Assembly (NCBI GenBank): GCA_031292095.1
Contig: JARLHU010000205.1
Location: forward strand, 1 to 36,809
Length of the DNA: 36,809 nt
Direction of reading: 5' to 3'
From: Desulfosporosinus sp.
GTDB lineage: Bacteria; Bacillota; Desulfitobacteriia; Desulfitobacteriales; Desulfitobacteriaceae
Below are positions 15,449 through 24,606 of this stretch, in pieces. Both the position numbers and the translations under genes were made by a program. Below the pieces are notes generated by a model. That model searched no databases and had not been told where the DNA came from. It saw only the letters and a list, made by a program, of their open reading frames with translations. Numbering within the stretch: the stretch's first letter is position 1; every line of letters starts with the position of its first letter.

Positions 15449-16600
15449 TCAATGCTCTGTAGAGATTTTAAAAGGAATTTCTAAAATGAAGCTGCTCCCA
15501 CTATTTTCCTGGCTCTCTACTCTGATCGTTCCAGCCATGATTGCAACAAGACTCTTGGAAATAGCTAAACCCAAACCAGTACCGCCAAAGTTTTTCGTCG
15601 TCGAACTATCTCCCTGAATGAATTTCCCGAATATGACATCCACTTTACTGGCAGGTATCCCAATCCCTGTATCTCTGACCACAAATTGCAAGAGCAGAGT
15701 ATTCTCTTGGCGCCTTAGTAGCGAAACCTCAAGTTGTACTGATCCGCAGTGTGTGAACTTTAGGGCATTACTCAGGAGGTTATTGAGGATTTGCACAAGT
15801 CGGTAAGAATCGCCAATTAGGCTGTCTGAAATTTCTCCTCCGATATTATATGTAACCTGTAGATTTTTCTTCTCTGCCTCAACTATAAAAGGGATCACCA
15901 TTTCCCTAACAAGCTCTTTAAGATTAAACTCGATCTCTTCCATCTCCACCTTGCCAGCCTCTAGTTTAGAATAATCTAAAATATCATTAATAATCTTTAG
16001 CAGGGACTTACCAGAGGATATTAAGATATTAACAAAGTCTTTTTGTTCATCCGAAAGCTCTGTCAATTGCAAAAGCTGTGCCATACCTAGAACCCCATTC
16101 ATGGGCGTTCTTATTTCATGACTCATGTTGGCCAAAAATTCGCTTTTAGCACGATTCTGCTTTTCTAATTCTTGATTGGTGTGCAGGAGTTCATGCATTA
16201 ACCCTGTTTGCTTTTCATGTAAACTAAGATAAAATTGAATTTTATTCATCAACTGTTCTTCTCTAATCGGTTTTACCAAATAATCAATGGCCCCTAATTC
16301 GAAGCCTTTCTTGACCCACTCATCCGCAGTAAATATTGCACTGCAAAAGATTATTGGTATATCAATAGTTCGCTTGTGTGATTTTAAGACTCGGGCCAAA
16401 TCATAGCCATCTATATCTGGCAACTTGATGTCCAAGATAACTAGATTAAAATCTTTCTTGAGGATTTGTTTGAGCGCTTCATTCCCGGTCGTTACGCTGG
16501 TGATTTCGCATTGCTTGAGTTGTCCTAAAATCTCGTTTAAGACGACGATATTGCCTTCATTATCATCGACAATTAAGACTTTGTAACCGTCATATGGCAC
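15449..16600 (-). CDS. Receiver-histidine kinase (REC-HisKA-HATPase), no sensor domain
   Basis: Soluble kinase whose input is a phosphorylation-dependent receiver. REC spans about 7-122, with the acidic pair D12-D13, phospho-acceptor D57 (LVILDIKLPD) and Lys110. A short coiled coil (about 128-152) leads to HisKA with His161 (ANMSHEIRTP). The ATPase domain has N277 in the N-box, DTGIGI at 310-315 and GGTGLGL at 339-345. It can pass phosphate between members of this array. It is the last gene of the cluster, 83 bp after the second cheR. Confidence 0.92.
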   Translation of the reverse strand: MPYDGYKVLIVDDNEGNIVVLNEILGQLKQCEITSVTTGNEALKQILKKDFNLVILDIKLPDIDGYDLARVLKSHKRTIDIPIIFCSAIFTADEWVKKGFELGAIDYLVKPIREEQLMNKIQFYLSLHEKQTGLMHELLHTNQELEKQNRAKSEFLANMSHEIRTPMNGVLGMAQLLQLTELSDEQKDFVNILISSGKSLLKIINDILDYSKLEAGKVEMEEIEFNLKELVREMVIPFIVEAEKKNLQVTYNIGGEISDSLIGDSYRLVQILNNLLSNALKFTHCGSVQLEVSLLRRQENTLLLQFVVRDTGIGIPASKVDVIFGKFIQGDSSTTKNFGGTGLGLAISKSLVAIMAGTIRVESQENSGSSFILEIPFKISTEH

Positions 16601-16683
16601 TTGAATCCCTCCCTTAAGTACACCAACGATCTATTCACTTCCAATACTCTCACTTCAAAAAGCGGCAGTGGAAATTCTGCAGT

Positions 16684-17826
16684 TCATTCTAAACTCGAGT
16701 TAAGAAATTTAAAGATATTAAAACCTAATTTGTACTTGATAAAATCTTGACGATAAAACAAATTCTCACTTCGCCCTAAAACCAAAAATCCGTTTCTATG
16801 TAAGGACTGTTTAAACAAATTGACCACGCTTTCTTGAAGCTGGGAATTAAAGTAAATAAGTACATTCTTGCAAATAATCAGGTGAAATTCGTTGAACGCC
16901 GTATCACTAGTGAGATTATGATGAAAAAAAACAACTTTTTTCTTAATGAATGGTCTAATTTGGGCGTAATAAGGGTTGATATGGAAATATTCCTCCAGCT
17001 GTTTTGATTCTCCTGATTTTTGGTGATTTTCGACTGCCTGTCGGAGAAGCGGCAAAGCATATAAACCATTTTGCGCTTTTTGTAACACAAGAGAATTAAA
17101 GTCCGTGGCATAGATAATACTTTTCTCCAACATGTTCAGCTCATCTAAGAGTATGGCTAGAGAATATGCTTCTTCACCTGAAGCAGCCCCAACACTCCAG
17201 ATTCTGAGATGTGGAAATGAATTCAGATATGGGAAAACTTCTTCTCGTAACACTTTAAAAAGCTCTGGATGACGGAAAAACGAGGTCACATTTACGGAAA
17301 GGTTCAAAAACAAGCACCGGAAAAATTCATGATCCTGTAAAATTTTTTTCTTAAACCTATCAAAGTCTGGCATGGATTGCCGAGCCATAGTTTGAGAAAT
17401 AGTGCGTTTGAGATTTTCAAGCTGATAATTGCGGAAATCATAGCCGTATATCTGATAAATACCCATCAGAAGATCCCTGAGCTTTTCTTCCGGAAACTCG
17501 ATTAAGTCTTCAGCATCCTTCTCTGGGCTCATTTGACTTGCCCTATGTAGCTGTACGTTGGGTATCCTCAACTCAAAAAGATAATGAGACAGAAATTCGG
17601 TAGTCGTATAGATCTTAAAAGTATTTTGCCTATATTGCTCCATAAGTTTGACTAGGGCTTCGATTATTCGGACGGGCAAAATCAGGCTTTCAATGAACAT
17701 AATTTCAAGATTTGTATAAACGCCAGCAATCTCCTGGAAGAAATCTTCTAGAGCAACTTCCTCTTCGCAGGCATCTAAAACCAAAATATGTTTGGTTTGA
17801 TTTTTATAATATGCTAAAACTTTCAC
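16684..17826 (-). CDS. Second CheR-type methyltransferase with extra N-terminal domain
   Basis: SAM-dependent glutamate O-methyltransferase of the CheR family. The first 110 residues or so are an alpha/beta domain not found in classical CheR; I do not recognise it, though it is loosely STAS-like. Then come the CheR N-terminal helices (YDFRNYQLENLKRTI...), the SAM motif SVGAASGEEAYS, and the NVLIYF motif. The chosen GTG start (17824-17826) overlaps the kinase stop as GTGA; a TTG at 17844 is possible. Translational coupling to the three-receiver kinase suggests it methylates or interacts with that system rather than only the MCP. Confidence 0.85.
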   Translation of the reverse strand: MKVLAYYKNQTKHILVLDACEEEVALEDFFQEIAGVYTNLEIMFIESLILPVRIIEALVKLMEQYRQNTFKIYTTTEFLSHYLFELRIPNVQLHRASQMSPEKDAEDLIEFPEEKLRDLLMGIYQIYGYDFRNYQLENLKRTISQTMARQSMPDFDRFKKKILQDHEFFRCLFLNLSVNVTSFFRHPELFKVLREEVFPYLNSFPHLRIWSVGAASGEEAYSLAILLDELNMLEKSIIYATDFNSLVLQKAQNGLYALPLLRQAVENHQKSGESKQLEEYFHINPYYAQIRPFIKKKVVFFHHNLTSDTAFNEFHLIICKNVLIYFNSQLQESVVNLFKQSLHRNGFLVLGRSENLFYRQDFIKYKLGFNIFKFLNSSLE

Positions 17827-20800
17827 TGTTTTCTTCCCAACCAAATTTTCAGTAATCTTTCTAGAATATCATAATCGATGGGTTTAGAAATATAGTCATT
17901 CGCTCCAGCTCCCAGAAAGAGTTCTCTATCCCCTTTCATGGCCTTCGCAGTAATAGCAATAATCGGAATATCCGACAAGACTTTATCCCCGCGAATCTTC
18001 TTAATCGCTTCTATACCGTTCAACACGGGCATCATAATGTCCATTAAAATTAAATCAACATCTGGTTCAAGCTTTAAAGCGTCCAGTGCTTCTTGTCCGT
18101 TGTAGGCTCGGATTACAGTAGCGCTGGATTCTTCAATTAAGCAGGATAAACTGAACATGTTTTTGGCATCATCATCGCAGATTAATACCTTCTTACCCTT
18201 AAAATTGGCTTCTCCTTCATCATCAAATGTCACCATCGGCCGGACTTTAGCCACTTTGTGCAAAAACAGCGACACTTCCTCCAGTAACCTGCCCTGGGAA
18301 TAGGCGGTCTTGATGACAATACTATCTGAGTATTTCTCAAGTTCTCGCGTTTCCTGTTCTTTTAATTCTTTAGCAGTATAAATAATAACGGGTATGTGCA
18401 ACTGATTATCTTTTACAAATCGACAGACTTCCCAGCCGCTTCCCTCTTCAAGAGATAAGTCTAGGACTAGGGCATCATATTGTCCTGTGCCTAGCTCTCT
18501 CATTGCCTCAGTAGCAGTTGCTACACCTTTAGCTTTGATATAACCATTGTCAATTAGTTCAAATAACGCCGCTCTCTCCTCTTCGCGGTCCTCCACGATT
18601 AAGAGGTGCTTAGGCTTTTTCTCAGCCACTCTCAGAATCGTTGTCATGACTTCCTGAATATCTTCAAGACCCGCCGGAGATTTCGTAGTGAAGCCCACCG
18701 CACCTTGCCTTTGTAAAGAATAATGTTCCTGTGAATCTTCCACCGTCAATATATGCACAGGGATACTCCTGGTCTGCGCGTTACTTTTTAGACGATGTAG
18801 TACCTCTGCCCCATTGATATCCGGCAGACCGAGATCAAGAATAATGCCCACCAGCTTATAGTCTTGAGCCATAGACATCCCAGCCTGCCCTGTTAAAGCC
18901 CTGAGCATTTTAAAGCCCATTTGGTTGATGTAGTCTTTTAGCTTCTCACAGAAATACGCATCATCCTCAATAACCAAAATAATCTTGTCCCCCACTTGCA
19001 GATTGCTACTATCATCATCAACCTGGACGGGCTGAGCAATCCGTTTTGTCCGGGATATGAGCTGGAGATCGTTATGGTCTGCTGGGAGCAATACCGTAAA
19101 CGTACTTCCGACGCCCTCCTGGCTTGTCAGTTCGATTTTTCCACCGAGCAGTTGCACTAGGCCCTTGGAGATACTTAATCCCAAACCAGTCCCTCCATAA
19201 TGTCGGCTTGTTGTGCCATCGAGCTGCCTAAACTGCTCAAAGACGGTTTGCTGAAGATCAACAGCAATACCAATTCCTGTATCTCGAACTTCAAATTTCA
19301 ATGGGTACTCTTCAACTCCACTTGCTGCGACACTTAGCTCAACTTCCCCAGCAGCTGTAAATTTAAAGGCGTTGGCTAATAAGTTTGTCAGCACTTGGTT
19401 TAATTTCCCACTGTCGGTATAGATATCTGTTTGTATCTCATCACGCACGATAAAGTTCAACCTTTTTTCAGCTGCTATAGCATCAAATTTATCTTGATAA
19501 CTTAGCACAAATTCTTGAGTCTGAAAGGTCTCTCGAAGCACTTCGAGCTTGCCACTCTCGATTTTGGCAAGATCCAGAATATTATTAATGAGCTCCAACA
19601 GCTCATTGCCAGCTGCAAAGATGATCGCCATTTTCTTCAGGTCTTCTTCAGACAGATTCTGGTGTTTGTTTTTTCCTAGCATTCTGGACAATAAAATAAT
19701 GGAGTTTAAGGGTGTCCTTAATTCATGGGACATATTTGTCAAGAACTCAGATTTATACTGGTTAGCATGCTCTATTTGCTCGTTTTTCTGAATTAAAGCT
19801 TGTTGAATACTTTCCAGTTCGCTATTTTTAGCCTTTACTTCGTAATTAGATTGTTGTAATTCATTGGCATGCGTCTCCAGTTGCCGTTGTCCTTCTTCCA
19901 ACTCTCGGTTCAAGGTTTCAAGTTCCAGACTTTGAGTGGTCAGTTGGGTATTTGTCTCTTGAGTATGAGCCAGTAAATTTTCAATTTTCTCCTTTTGGCT
20001 GTTCGAGAAAATATAGGTTGCCAGGATGGTGCAGGCCAAATTAAGGAACTCCTGCTTCGACGTGTCTATCGGATCATGGGAGGCTACTTCGAGGACACCG
20101 AACACCACATGTTCATAGATAACCGGAACAGAATAGCTGTTCAGAGGCGGCTCACTCGTTATTCCAGTCTCTATCACACTCTCATTTTTACGAATATTCT
20201 TGAGTAAAATGGGTGAGGCTTGTTGGGCCACTTGTCCGATAATCCCCTCACCCCATCGATATTCCTTGCCTAATTCTTCGCGCTCCACCAAGGCATACGC
20301 TGCTGCTTGCCTGAGTAGCTTGGCATCTTTATCCCGCAAAAATAAAACGCCTGCGCCAGCGTCTACGTAAGCTGCCAGAAAGTTTAGCGCTCGGCTGGAG
20401 ATCTCCTCTAAGTTCAAATCCCCAGTCAGCTGATCTTGGAGCAGATTTTGTCCTTCCCTTTGCCAAAGCTGACTATGTAATCTATCCAACATAATATTAA
20501 AATTACGGTGCATCACTGAAATCTCAGTGTTACCAGAAGGTTCCTGCTTAGAAATATGTCCTGTGGAGGTAATTTCAGCCATGTTATCCTTAAGAGAATT
20601 GATCGAGGTCATCACACTCTTGATTAACAAGAAAGTACTCGTCAAAATGATGGCGAATACTGCTAGTAGCATTCCACCAATAAAAGAGAAGGTCCACTGT
20701 TTTTGGTTGTTATACTCCGAAATTAAATCAACGGCTTTTTGGCGCGCATATTGGTTTAAGGTATCGAATTGGAAACCTAATTGTTTAAATCTGAGATTAG

Positions 20801-21257
20801 ATTCTTTGACAAGCGGCTCAAGCGCTGCAGTTTGATTTCCTGCTTTAACCAGTCGGAATTCTTGATCAATCATGCTACTCCAAGCCAAAAAGTCTTGACG
20901 AGTGTCACTTTCCAGTTTTGAACCCGCATCTCCTAAGATTAGTTTTTTGACAATATCCATGTTTTGATAAACGTTGACTTCTTCCAGATTATAAAGATTC
21001 GTGGCCTGGTTAACGTCGTATTGATTCGTGGCCAGGAGTGCATTATTAATCGCTCTATTCATTCTCAACTCCGATATTTGAGCGGCTGCTGCAGCATTCG
21101 AGACTATCATTGGATGCTCTTGTATTGTGTTAACGATAACTGCCATATTATTAATGTTCATCATTACGATTATTGATAATATTAGCACACTCAGTAAGGT
21201 AATAGCAGCAAACATGGTCAATCTTGCTTGGATGGATATCCTATTTAAATAATTCAC
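17823..21257 (-). CDS. Hybrid kinase: TM-sensor-TM-HAMP-GAF-HisKA-HATPase-REC-REC-REC
   Basis: Large membrane kinase, about 1144 residues. Numbers here count from the ATG at 21263. TM1 is about 14-38, an extracellular helical region about 40-185, TM2 about 192-215, HAMP about 216-265, GAF about 285-425. A long coiled coil (430-500) leads to HisKA with His513 (TNMSHELRTP). The ATPase has DTGIGI at 661-666 and GGTGLGL at 690-696. Three receivers follow with acceptors D810, D935 and D1075. Since GGGGGG abuts that ATG, the GTG two codons later is the better start. Its TGA overlaps the next cheR start. Confidence 0.93.
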   Translation of the reverse strand: MNYLNRISIQARLTMFAAITLLSVLILSIIVMMNINNMAVIVNTIQEHPMIVSNAAAAAQISELRMNRAINNALLATNQYDVNQATNLYNLEEVNVYQNMDIVKKLILGDAGSKLESDTRQDFLAWSSMIDQEFRLVKAGNQTAALEPLVKESNLRFKQLGFQFDTLNQYARQKAVDLISEYNNQKQWTFSFIGGMLLAVFAIILTSTFLLIKSVMTSINSLKDNMAEITSTGHISKQEPSGNTEISVMHRNFNIMLDRLHSQLWQREGQNLLQDQLTGDLNLEEISSRALNFLAAYVDAGAGVLFLRDKDAKLLRQAAAYALVEREELGKEYRWGEGIIGQVAQQASPILLKNIRKNESVIETGITSEPPLNSYSVPVIYEHVVFGVLEVASHDPIDTSKQEFLNLACTILATYIFSNSQKEKIENLLAHTQETNTQLTTQSLELETLNRELEEGQRQLETHANELQQSNYEVKAKNSELESIQQALIQKNEQIEHANQYKSEFLTNMSHELRTPLNSIILLSRMLGKNKHQNLSEEDLKKMAIIFAAGNELLELINNILDLAKIESGKLEVLRETFQTQEFVLSYQDKFDAIAAEKRLNFIVRDEIQTDIYTDSGKLNQVLTNLLANAFKFTAAGEVELSVAASGVEEYPLKFEVRDTGIGIAVDLQQTVFEQFRQLDGTTSRHYGGTGLGLSISKGLVQLLGGKIELTSQEGVGSTFTVLLPADHNDLQLISRTKRIAQPVQVDDDSSNLQVGDKIILVIEDDAYFCEKLKDYINQMGFKMLRALTGQAGMSMAQDYKLVGIILDLGLPDINGAEVLHRLKSNAQTRSIPVHILTVEDSQEHYSLQRQGAVGFTTKSPAGLEDIQEVMTTILRVAEKKPKHLLIVEDREEERAALFELIDNGYIKAKGVATATEAMRELGTGQYDALVLDLSLEEGSGWEVCRFVKDNQLHIPVIIYTAKELKEQETRELEKYSDSIVIKTAYSQGRLLEEVSLFLHKVAKVRPMVTFDDEGEANFKGKKVLICDDDAKNMFSLSCLIEESSATVIRAYNGQEALDALKLEPDVDLILMDIMMPVLNGIEAIKKIRGDKVLSDIPIIAITAKAMKGDRELFLGAGANDYISKPIDYDILERLLKIWLGRKQ

Positions 21258-21387
21258 CAACATCCCCCCGCATCCATCTCCTTAACCTTTCCAGTAATAC
21301 CTATCCCTTGGCAAACTGCCCAAGCTTTCATCGTCCAATCCCCTTGCTCGCTTCATTCTTCCTTCACTCAGTACTTGCTCTTGGCCT

Positions 21388-21774
21388 CTAGACATATTTC
21401 CGAATCTTCTCTAAAACCTGACTAAAATCAAGCGGTTTGGTAAGATAATCATCCATGCCGGACTCTAAACATTTTTCTTGGTCTCCTTTAAGAGCATGTG
21501 CTGTCATCGCGATAATAGGCGTGTGGCACTTCAGATCCTTCTCCTTTAAGCGAATGTTTGCGGTTGCTGAATAACCGTCCAAAGAGGGCATATTAATATC
21601 CATTAAAATTAACTGAAAGCTCTCTCTTTGAAAAGCCAGAACCGCTTCCTTGCCATTATCAACGGCAATAACGTCAAAGCCATTCTTATCTAAAAAGATT
21701 GTGATCATCTTCCTGCTGACTAAATCATCTTCAGCCAGTAAAACCCTTTGGCGCCCTGAATCTTTATTCATCAT
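21388..21774 (-). CDS. Single-domain response regulator
   Basis: A 128-residue receiver with no output domain. It has acidic AEDD near residue 15, the acceptor Asp in LILMDINMP (about 59), Thr in MTAHA, and Lys in YLTKPLD. The sequence is of the kind found at the end of hybrid kinases, so it is probably a phosphate shuttle in this relay. It lies 125-130 bp upstream of the three-receiver kinase and 39 bp after the GGDEF/HD-GYP gene. Confidence 0.92.
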   Translation of the reverse strand: MMNKDSGRQRVLLAEDDLVSRKMITIFLDKNGFDVIAVDNGKEAVLAFQRESFQLILMDINMPSLDGYSATANIRLKEKDLKCHTPIIAMTAHALKGDQEKCLESGMDDYLTKPLDFSQVLEKIRKYV

Positions 21775-21813
21775 ATTCCTACTCTTTCCTAAAATAAATA
21801 TAAATTTGCAGTT

Positions 21814-23271
21814 CTATGCTAAGGCATAAGAAACTTGCCATCGCCTACCTAAGACCTTTTCAATAAAAACTTTAGCAAGATCTGGATCAAACTGTATCCC
21901 AGAGTTTATACGAATTTCTTTAATTGCTTCTTCCTCACTCAAAGCCTTGCGATAGGGTCGTTCATTGATCATGGCATCATAACTATCAGCGAGGGTAATA
22001 ATTCTTGCTAATCTCGGGATCGCTTCCCCTTGGATGCCCTTTGGGTAACCTGTTCCATCCCATTTCTCATGATGGGCACCAATACACTCTGCCAATTCTA
22101 ACGTTTCATGTGAGGTACTTAATATTCTGCACCCTATCGCTGGATGACGCTTAATTTCCTCGCATTCATGCTCAGTTAATCTTCCCACCTTATTTAGTAT
22201 CCTCTCTTCAATGGCAATCTTACCCACATCGTGCAGTAGCCCTGCCACTTTGAGCTTTTTAAGGTCAATGTCAGGTAGCCTTAAGGCTTTTCCTAATGCT
22301 TGGCAGATTTCGCTAACTCGTTTAGAATGCAGTTCTTCGCGCGGATTCTTTTCATGAAGTGCATGGATAATGGCGTTAATCATTTTGCTTCTAACACTTT
22401 CATTTTCTAAGGTCTTATTTCTATACATCACATTTTCAGCATTTCTGAAAACCTTAGCGATCTCTTTATCCATGACGTATTTTGTATCCCACCCAAATGA
22501 AATGCTCAGATGGATGCCATGAATCTGTTCCTGGGCATACAGCTCTTTCATCCGCAGAACGAATTCGACTGCTTCTGCCTCTTGAGTCTGAGGTAGGAAA
22601 GCAATAAATTCATCTCCACTCCAGCGGGCAACAATATCATCAACCCGACAAGCACCCTGCATGGCTCGCGCTGCTTTCTTCAAGAGTTTATCCCCATTAA
22701 CGTGTCCAAAAGCATCATTTATAAGCTTTAACCCATTAATATCTCCTACAATGATGGATAGAGGAAGATTGCTTTTAATGTCTAAGCGTCTGATCTCTTC
22801 TTCACAAAATCTTCGATTGTAAAGCCCGGTTAGAAAATCATGATAACTCAAATATAAGATCTCATCATTTCTTTTTCTTAATTCGATGGCATTTTTGACT
22901 TTCAAGGGCAAGGATGTTTTCATAGCCTCCTCACTAAGTGGTTTGGTGAAATAATCATAGGCTCCTAAGGTTAAAGCCTTTTCTACAGTTTGTCTATCTT
23001 CGAGGCCTGTACAAACAATCACGGGAAGGTCCCTAAGCCTAGAGTCTTCCTTCAGTTCCTTCAAGACTTGAAATCCATCCTTAAATGGCATCATGATGTC
23101 TAATATGCACAAGTGTATATTATTGGCAATAATTTTCCGATTGATTCCAAGTCCATCATCCGCTTCAAAAACATGAATATTCGGAAGCTTTATTTCTAGA
23201 ATCTTCTTGATGATTTTTCGATCCAGAGCGGAGTCATCAATCACTAAAATGTTACTGATCATCCTTATCAT
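21814..23271 (-). CDS. REC-GGDEF-HD-GYP cyclic-di-GMP enzyme
   Basis: Response regulator that can both make and degrade cyclic-di-GMP. REC (about 7-122) has acceptor D58. GGDEF (about 140-290) carries SGDEF at 218-222 in place of GGDEF, and an intact inhibitory I-site RVDD at 209-212, exactly five residues before it. The substrate motif reads GDINGLKLIND. HD-GYP (about 300-480) has HD at 347-348 and HHEKWDGTGYP at 400-410, all canonical, so phosphodiesterase activity is likely. Its start overlaps the Hpt gene stop by 4 bp. This is the only clear output enzyme of the whole array. Confidence 0.94.
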   Translation of the reverse strand: MIRMISNILVIDDSALDRKIIKKILEIKLPNIHVFEADDGLGINRKIIANNIHLCILDIMMPFKDGFQVLKELKEDSRLRDLPVIVCTGLEDRQTVEKALTLGAYDYFTKPLSEEAMKTSLPLKVKNAIELRKRNDEILYLSYHDFLTGLYNRRFCEEEIRRLDIKSNLPLSIIVGDINGLKLINDAFGHVNGDKLLKKAARAMQGACRVDDIVARWSGDEFIAFLPQTQEAEAVEFVLRMKELYAQEQIHGIHLSISFGWDTKYVMDKEIAKVFRNAENVMYRNKTLENESVRSKMINAIIHALHEKNPREELHSKRVSEICQALGKALRLPDIDLKKLKVAGLLHDVGKIAIEERILNKVGRLTEHECEEIKRHPAIGCRILSTSHETLELAECIGAHHEKWDGTGYPKGIQGEAIPRLARIITLADSYDAMINERPYRKALSEEEAIKEIRINSGIQFDPDLAKVFIEKVLGRRWQVSYALA

Positions 23272-23609
23272 CCTTCCCTGTAACCAATAAAGCTTCCCAG
23301 AATTTCCTCGATTTCTCGAAGTAACCCGCCGACCTTATTGACATCGATAGACTTCATTGCACCTTCCGCTTCTAAAGCTAGCCTTGAAATTCCTCTTGCT
23401 CTTATGTTTCCCGCAGAACCTTTTAATTGGTGCAAAAAGAGGTCTGTTCTCTTAAAGTCATTTTTTATTATACTATCTTTAATATCGATGATTAACCTTT
23501 GAGCTTGAGCGACGAAACCATAGACTAATTCTTCACAGGTTGTTCTATCTAAGCCTGAATCAGCCATTAACTCCCGAACTGTTTCGCTCAGATTAGGGTT
23601 GTTTCCCAT
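23268..23609 (-). CDS. Stand-alone Hpt phosphotransfer protein
   Basis: A 113-residue four-helix Hpt protein with the phospho-histidine motif FLHQLKGSAGNIRA (His about 59). It should relay phosphate from a hybrid-kinase receiver to downstream response regulators. It is translationally coupled to the REC-GGDEF-HD-GYP gene (ATGA overlap), so that enzyme is the likely target. A GGAGG site lies just upstream of the ATG. Confidence 0.9.
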   Translation of the reverse strand: MGNNPNLSETVRELMADSGLDRTTCEELVYGFVAQAQRLIIDIKDSIIKNDFKRTDLFLHQLKGSAGNIRARGISRLALEAEGAMKSIDVNKVGGLLREIEEILGSFIGYREG

Positions 23610-23681
23610 ATCTCATCCCTCCACCTGATATTATCCTAATAAATTCGACACATTCTCTACAATTCCTTCCATTAGAGATAT

Positions 23682-23743
23682 TATTTGTATTAAGTATGGC
23701 CAATGAAATTTGCTAACTTCATCGGCCATACTTTATACAAATA
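23682..23743. repeat. Near-perfect 20-bp inverted repeat inside the signalling array
   Basis: TATTTGTATTAAGTATGGCC (23682-23701) is inverted at 23724-23743 with one mismatch, and inner ATGAA/TTCAT also pairs. It lies in the only sizeable gap (158 bp) in the first half of the array, between a receiver gene and the Hpt gene. No T-run follows on the minus strand, so a processing or stability hairpin, or an inserted element, is more likely than a terminator. Confidence 0.75.
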
Positions 23744-23767
23744 TTTAGTGAATCTTAAGTTTGAGAG

Positions 23768-24163
23768 CTACACTATAAGCCCGAGTTTCCTGATGACCTC
23801 AAGCATTTTGTTGGTATCGATTGGCTTGGCGGCATAAGCTTCACAGCCAATTTTAAACGCCTGATTAACATAGTCGGTTTCCGCCAAGGCGGTCGTCATA
23901 ATTACTTTCACTCGCCGTTCAGTTACTACACCTTGCTTAGCCTCAAAGTCTCGAAGAGCCTTTAATACTTTAACTCCATCCACTTTCGGCATCATAATAT
24001 CCAGACAAATTAAGTCATAGGGGGCTTCTTCCTTGATAGCCATTAAATAAGCGTCCAGCGCTTCAAGACCATCAACCACCAGATCGACTTCCCCATATTG
24101 GGAAAGAAATTTTGACAAAAACCTTCGACTGGCCAGATCATCCTCTGCGATTAATATTTTCAT
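23768..24163 (-). CDS. Single-domain response regulator
   Basis: A 131-residue receiver with AEDD near residue 8, acceptor Asp in LICLDIMMP (about 55), Thr in MTTALA and Lys in YAAKPID. No output domain. Its ATG overlaps the last base of the preceding Hpt-fragment stop, so the genes are coupled. It differs in sequence from the other single receivers here, so it is not a recent duplicate. Confidence 0.92.
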   Translation of the reverse strand: MKILIAEDDLASRRFLSKFLSQYGEVDLVVDGLEALDAYLMAIKEEAPYDLICLDIMMPKVDGVKVLKALRDFEAKQGVVTERRVKVIMTTALAETDYVNQAFKIGCEAYAAKPIDTNKMLEVIRKLGLIV

Positions 24164-24585
24164 TATCGTCTACCTCCTTCAAATTCATGTTCTAAGAGTC
24201 TGTAAATTTCAAATTCGTGTTTAATACGTAGAGCGTATTTTGACGCTTCCTCTTGGTTTTCTCGTCTAGCAGCCAGTTCAATTTTAAAGGCTAAAGTTTT
24301 TAGTTCATCTGCTTCAATCAGATTGCAGTTATTTTTAATTTTATGAGCAATTTCTTCAATTTGGTTGATTTTCTCATGGCTTAACGCAAGTTCAAGTTCA
24401 CCTATATCCCGGTAAATTTCACGAAGAATGGAAAGTTTATCATATTGCAGTGGCCCTTCAGACTTAATATTTAATACTTTCCCCGTTTCACTAATCTTAA
24501 CTTCACGATCTGCTTCGGTGTAGCGTTCTTTTTCGGGGGTACTTCTGTCCACCACCACTTCTAAGAGCTGGAATAACTCGCCCAT
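24163..24585 (-). CDS. 3' part of the split hybrid kinase: end of REC plus Hpt domain
   Basis: This 140-codon frame is in the same reading frame as the upstream kinase and is separated from it by one TAG and seven sense codons (YIPKPIK). Its first residues (MGELFQLLEVVV) are the last helix of the kinase receiver. Residues about 55-130 form an Hpt domain with His in EIAHKIKNNCNLIEA. No ribosome site precedes the ATG at 24585. So it is made by UAG read-through, by re-initiation, or not at all. Full length with the kinase would be 801 residues. Confidence 0.75.
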   Translation of the reverse strand: MGELFQLLEVVVDRSTPEKERYTEADREVKISETGKVLNIKSEGPLQYDKLSILREIYRDIGELELALSHEKINQIEEIAHKIKNNCNLIEADELKTLAFKIELAARRENQEEASKYALRIKHEFEIYRLLEHEFEGGRR

Positions 24586-24606
24586 CTTGATGGGTTTAGG
24601 TATATA

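Noticed and set aside
15420..15617. Plus-strand 65-codon frame with a GGAGG inside it
   Set aside because: It is antisense to the end of the REC-kinase gene, whose protein sequence is clearly conserved.
16684..17826. SVGAASGEE in the second CheR taken as a damaged SAM motif
   Set aside because: Classical CheR from enterobacteria has a similar A-A-S-T-G-E-E, so this is within normal variation.
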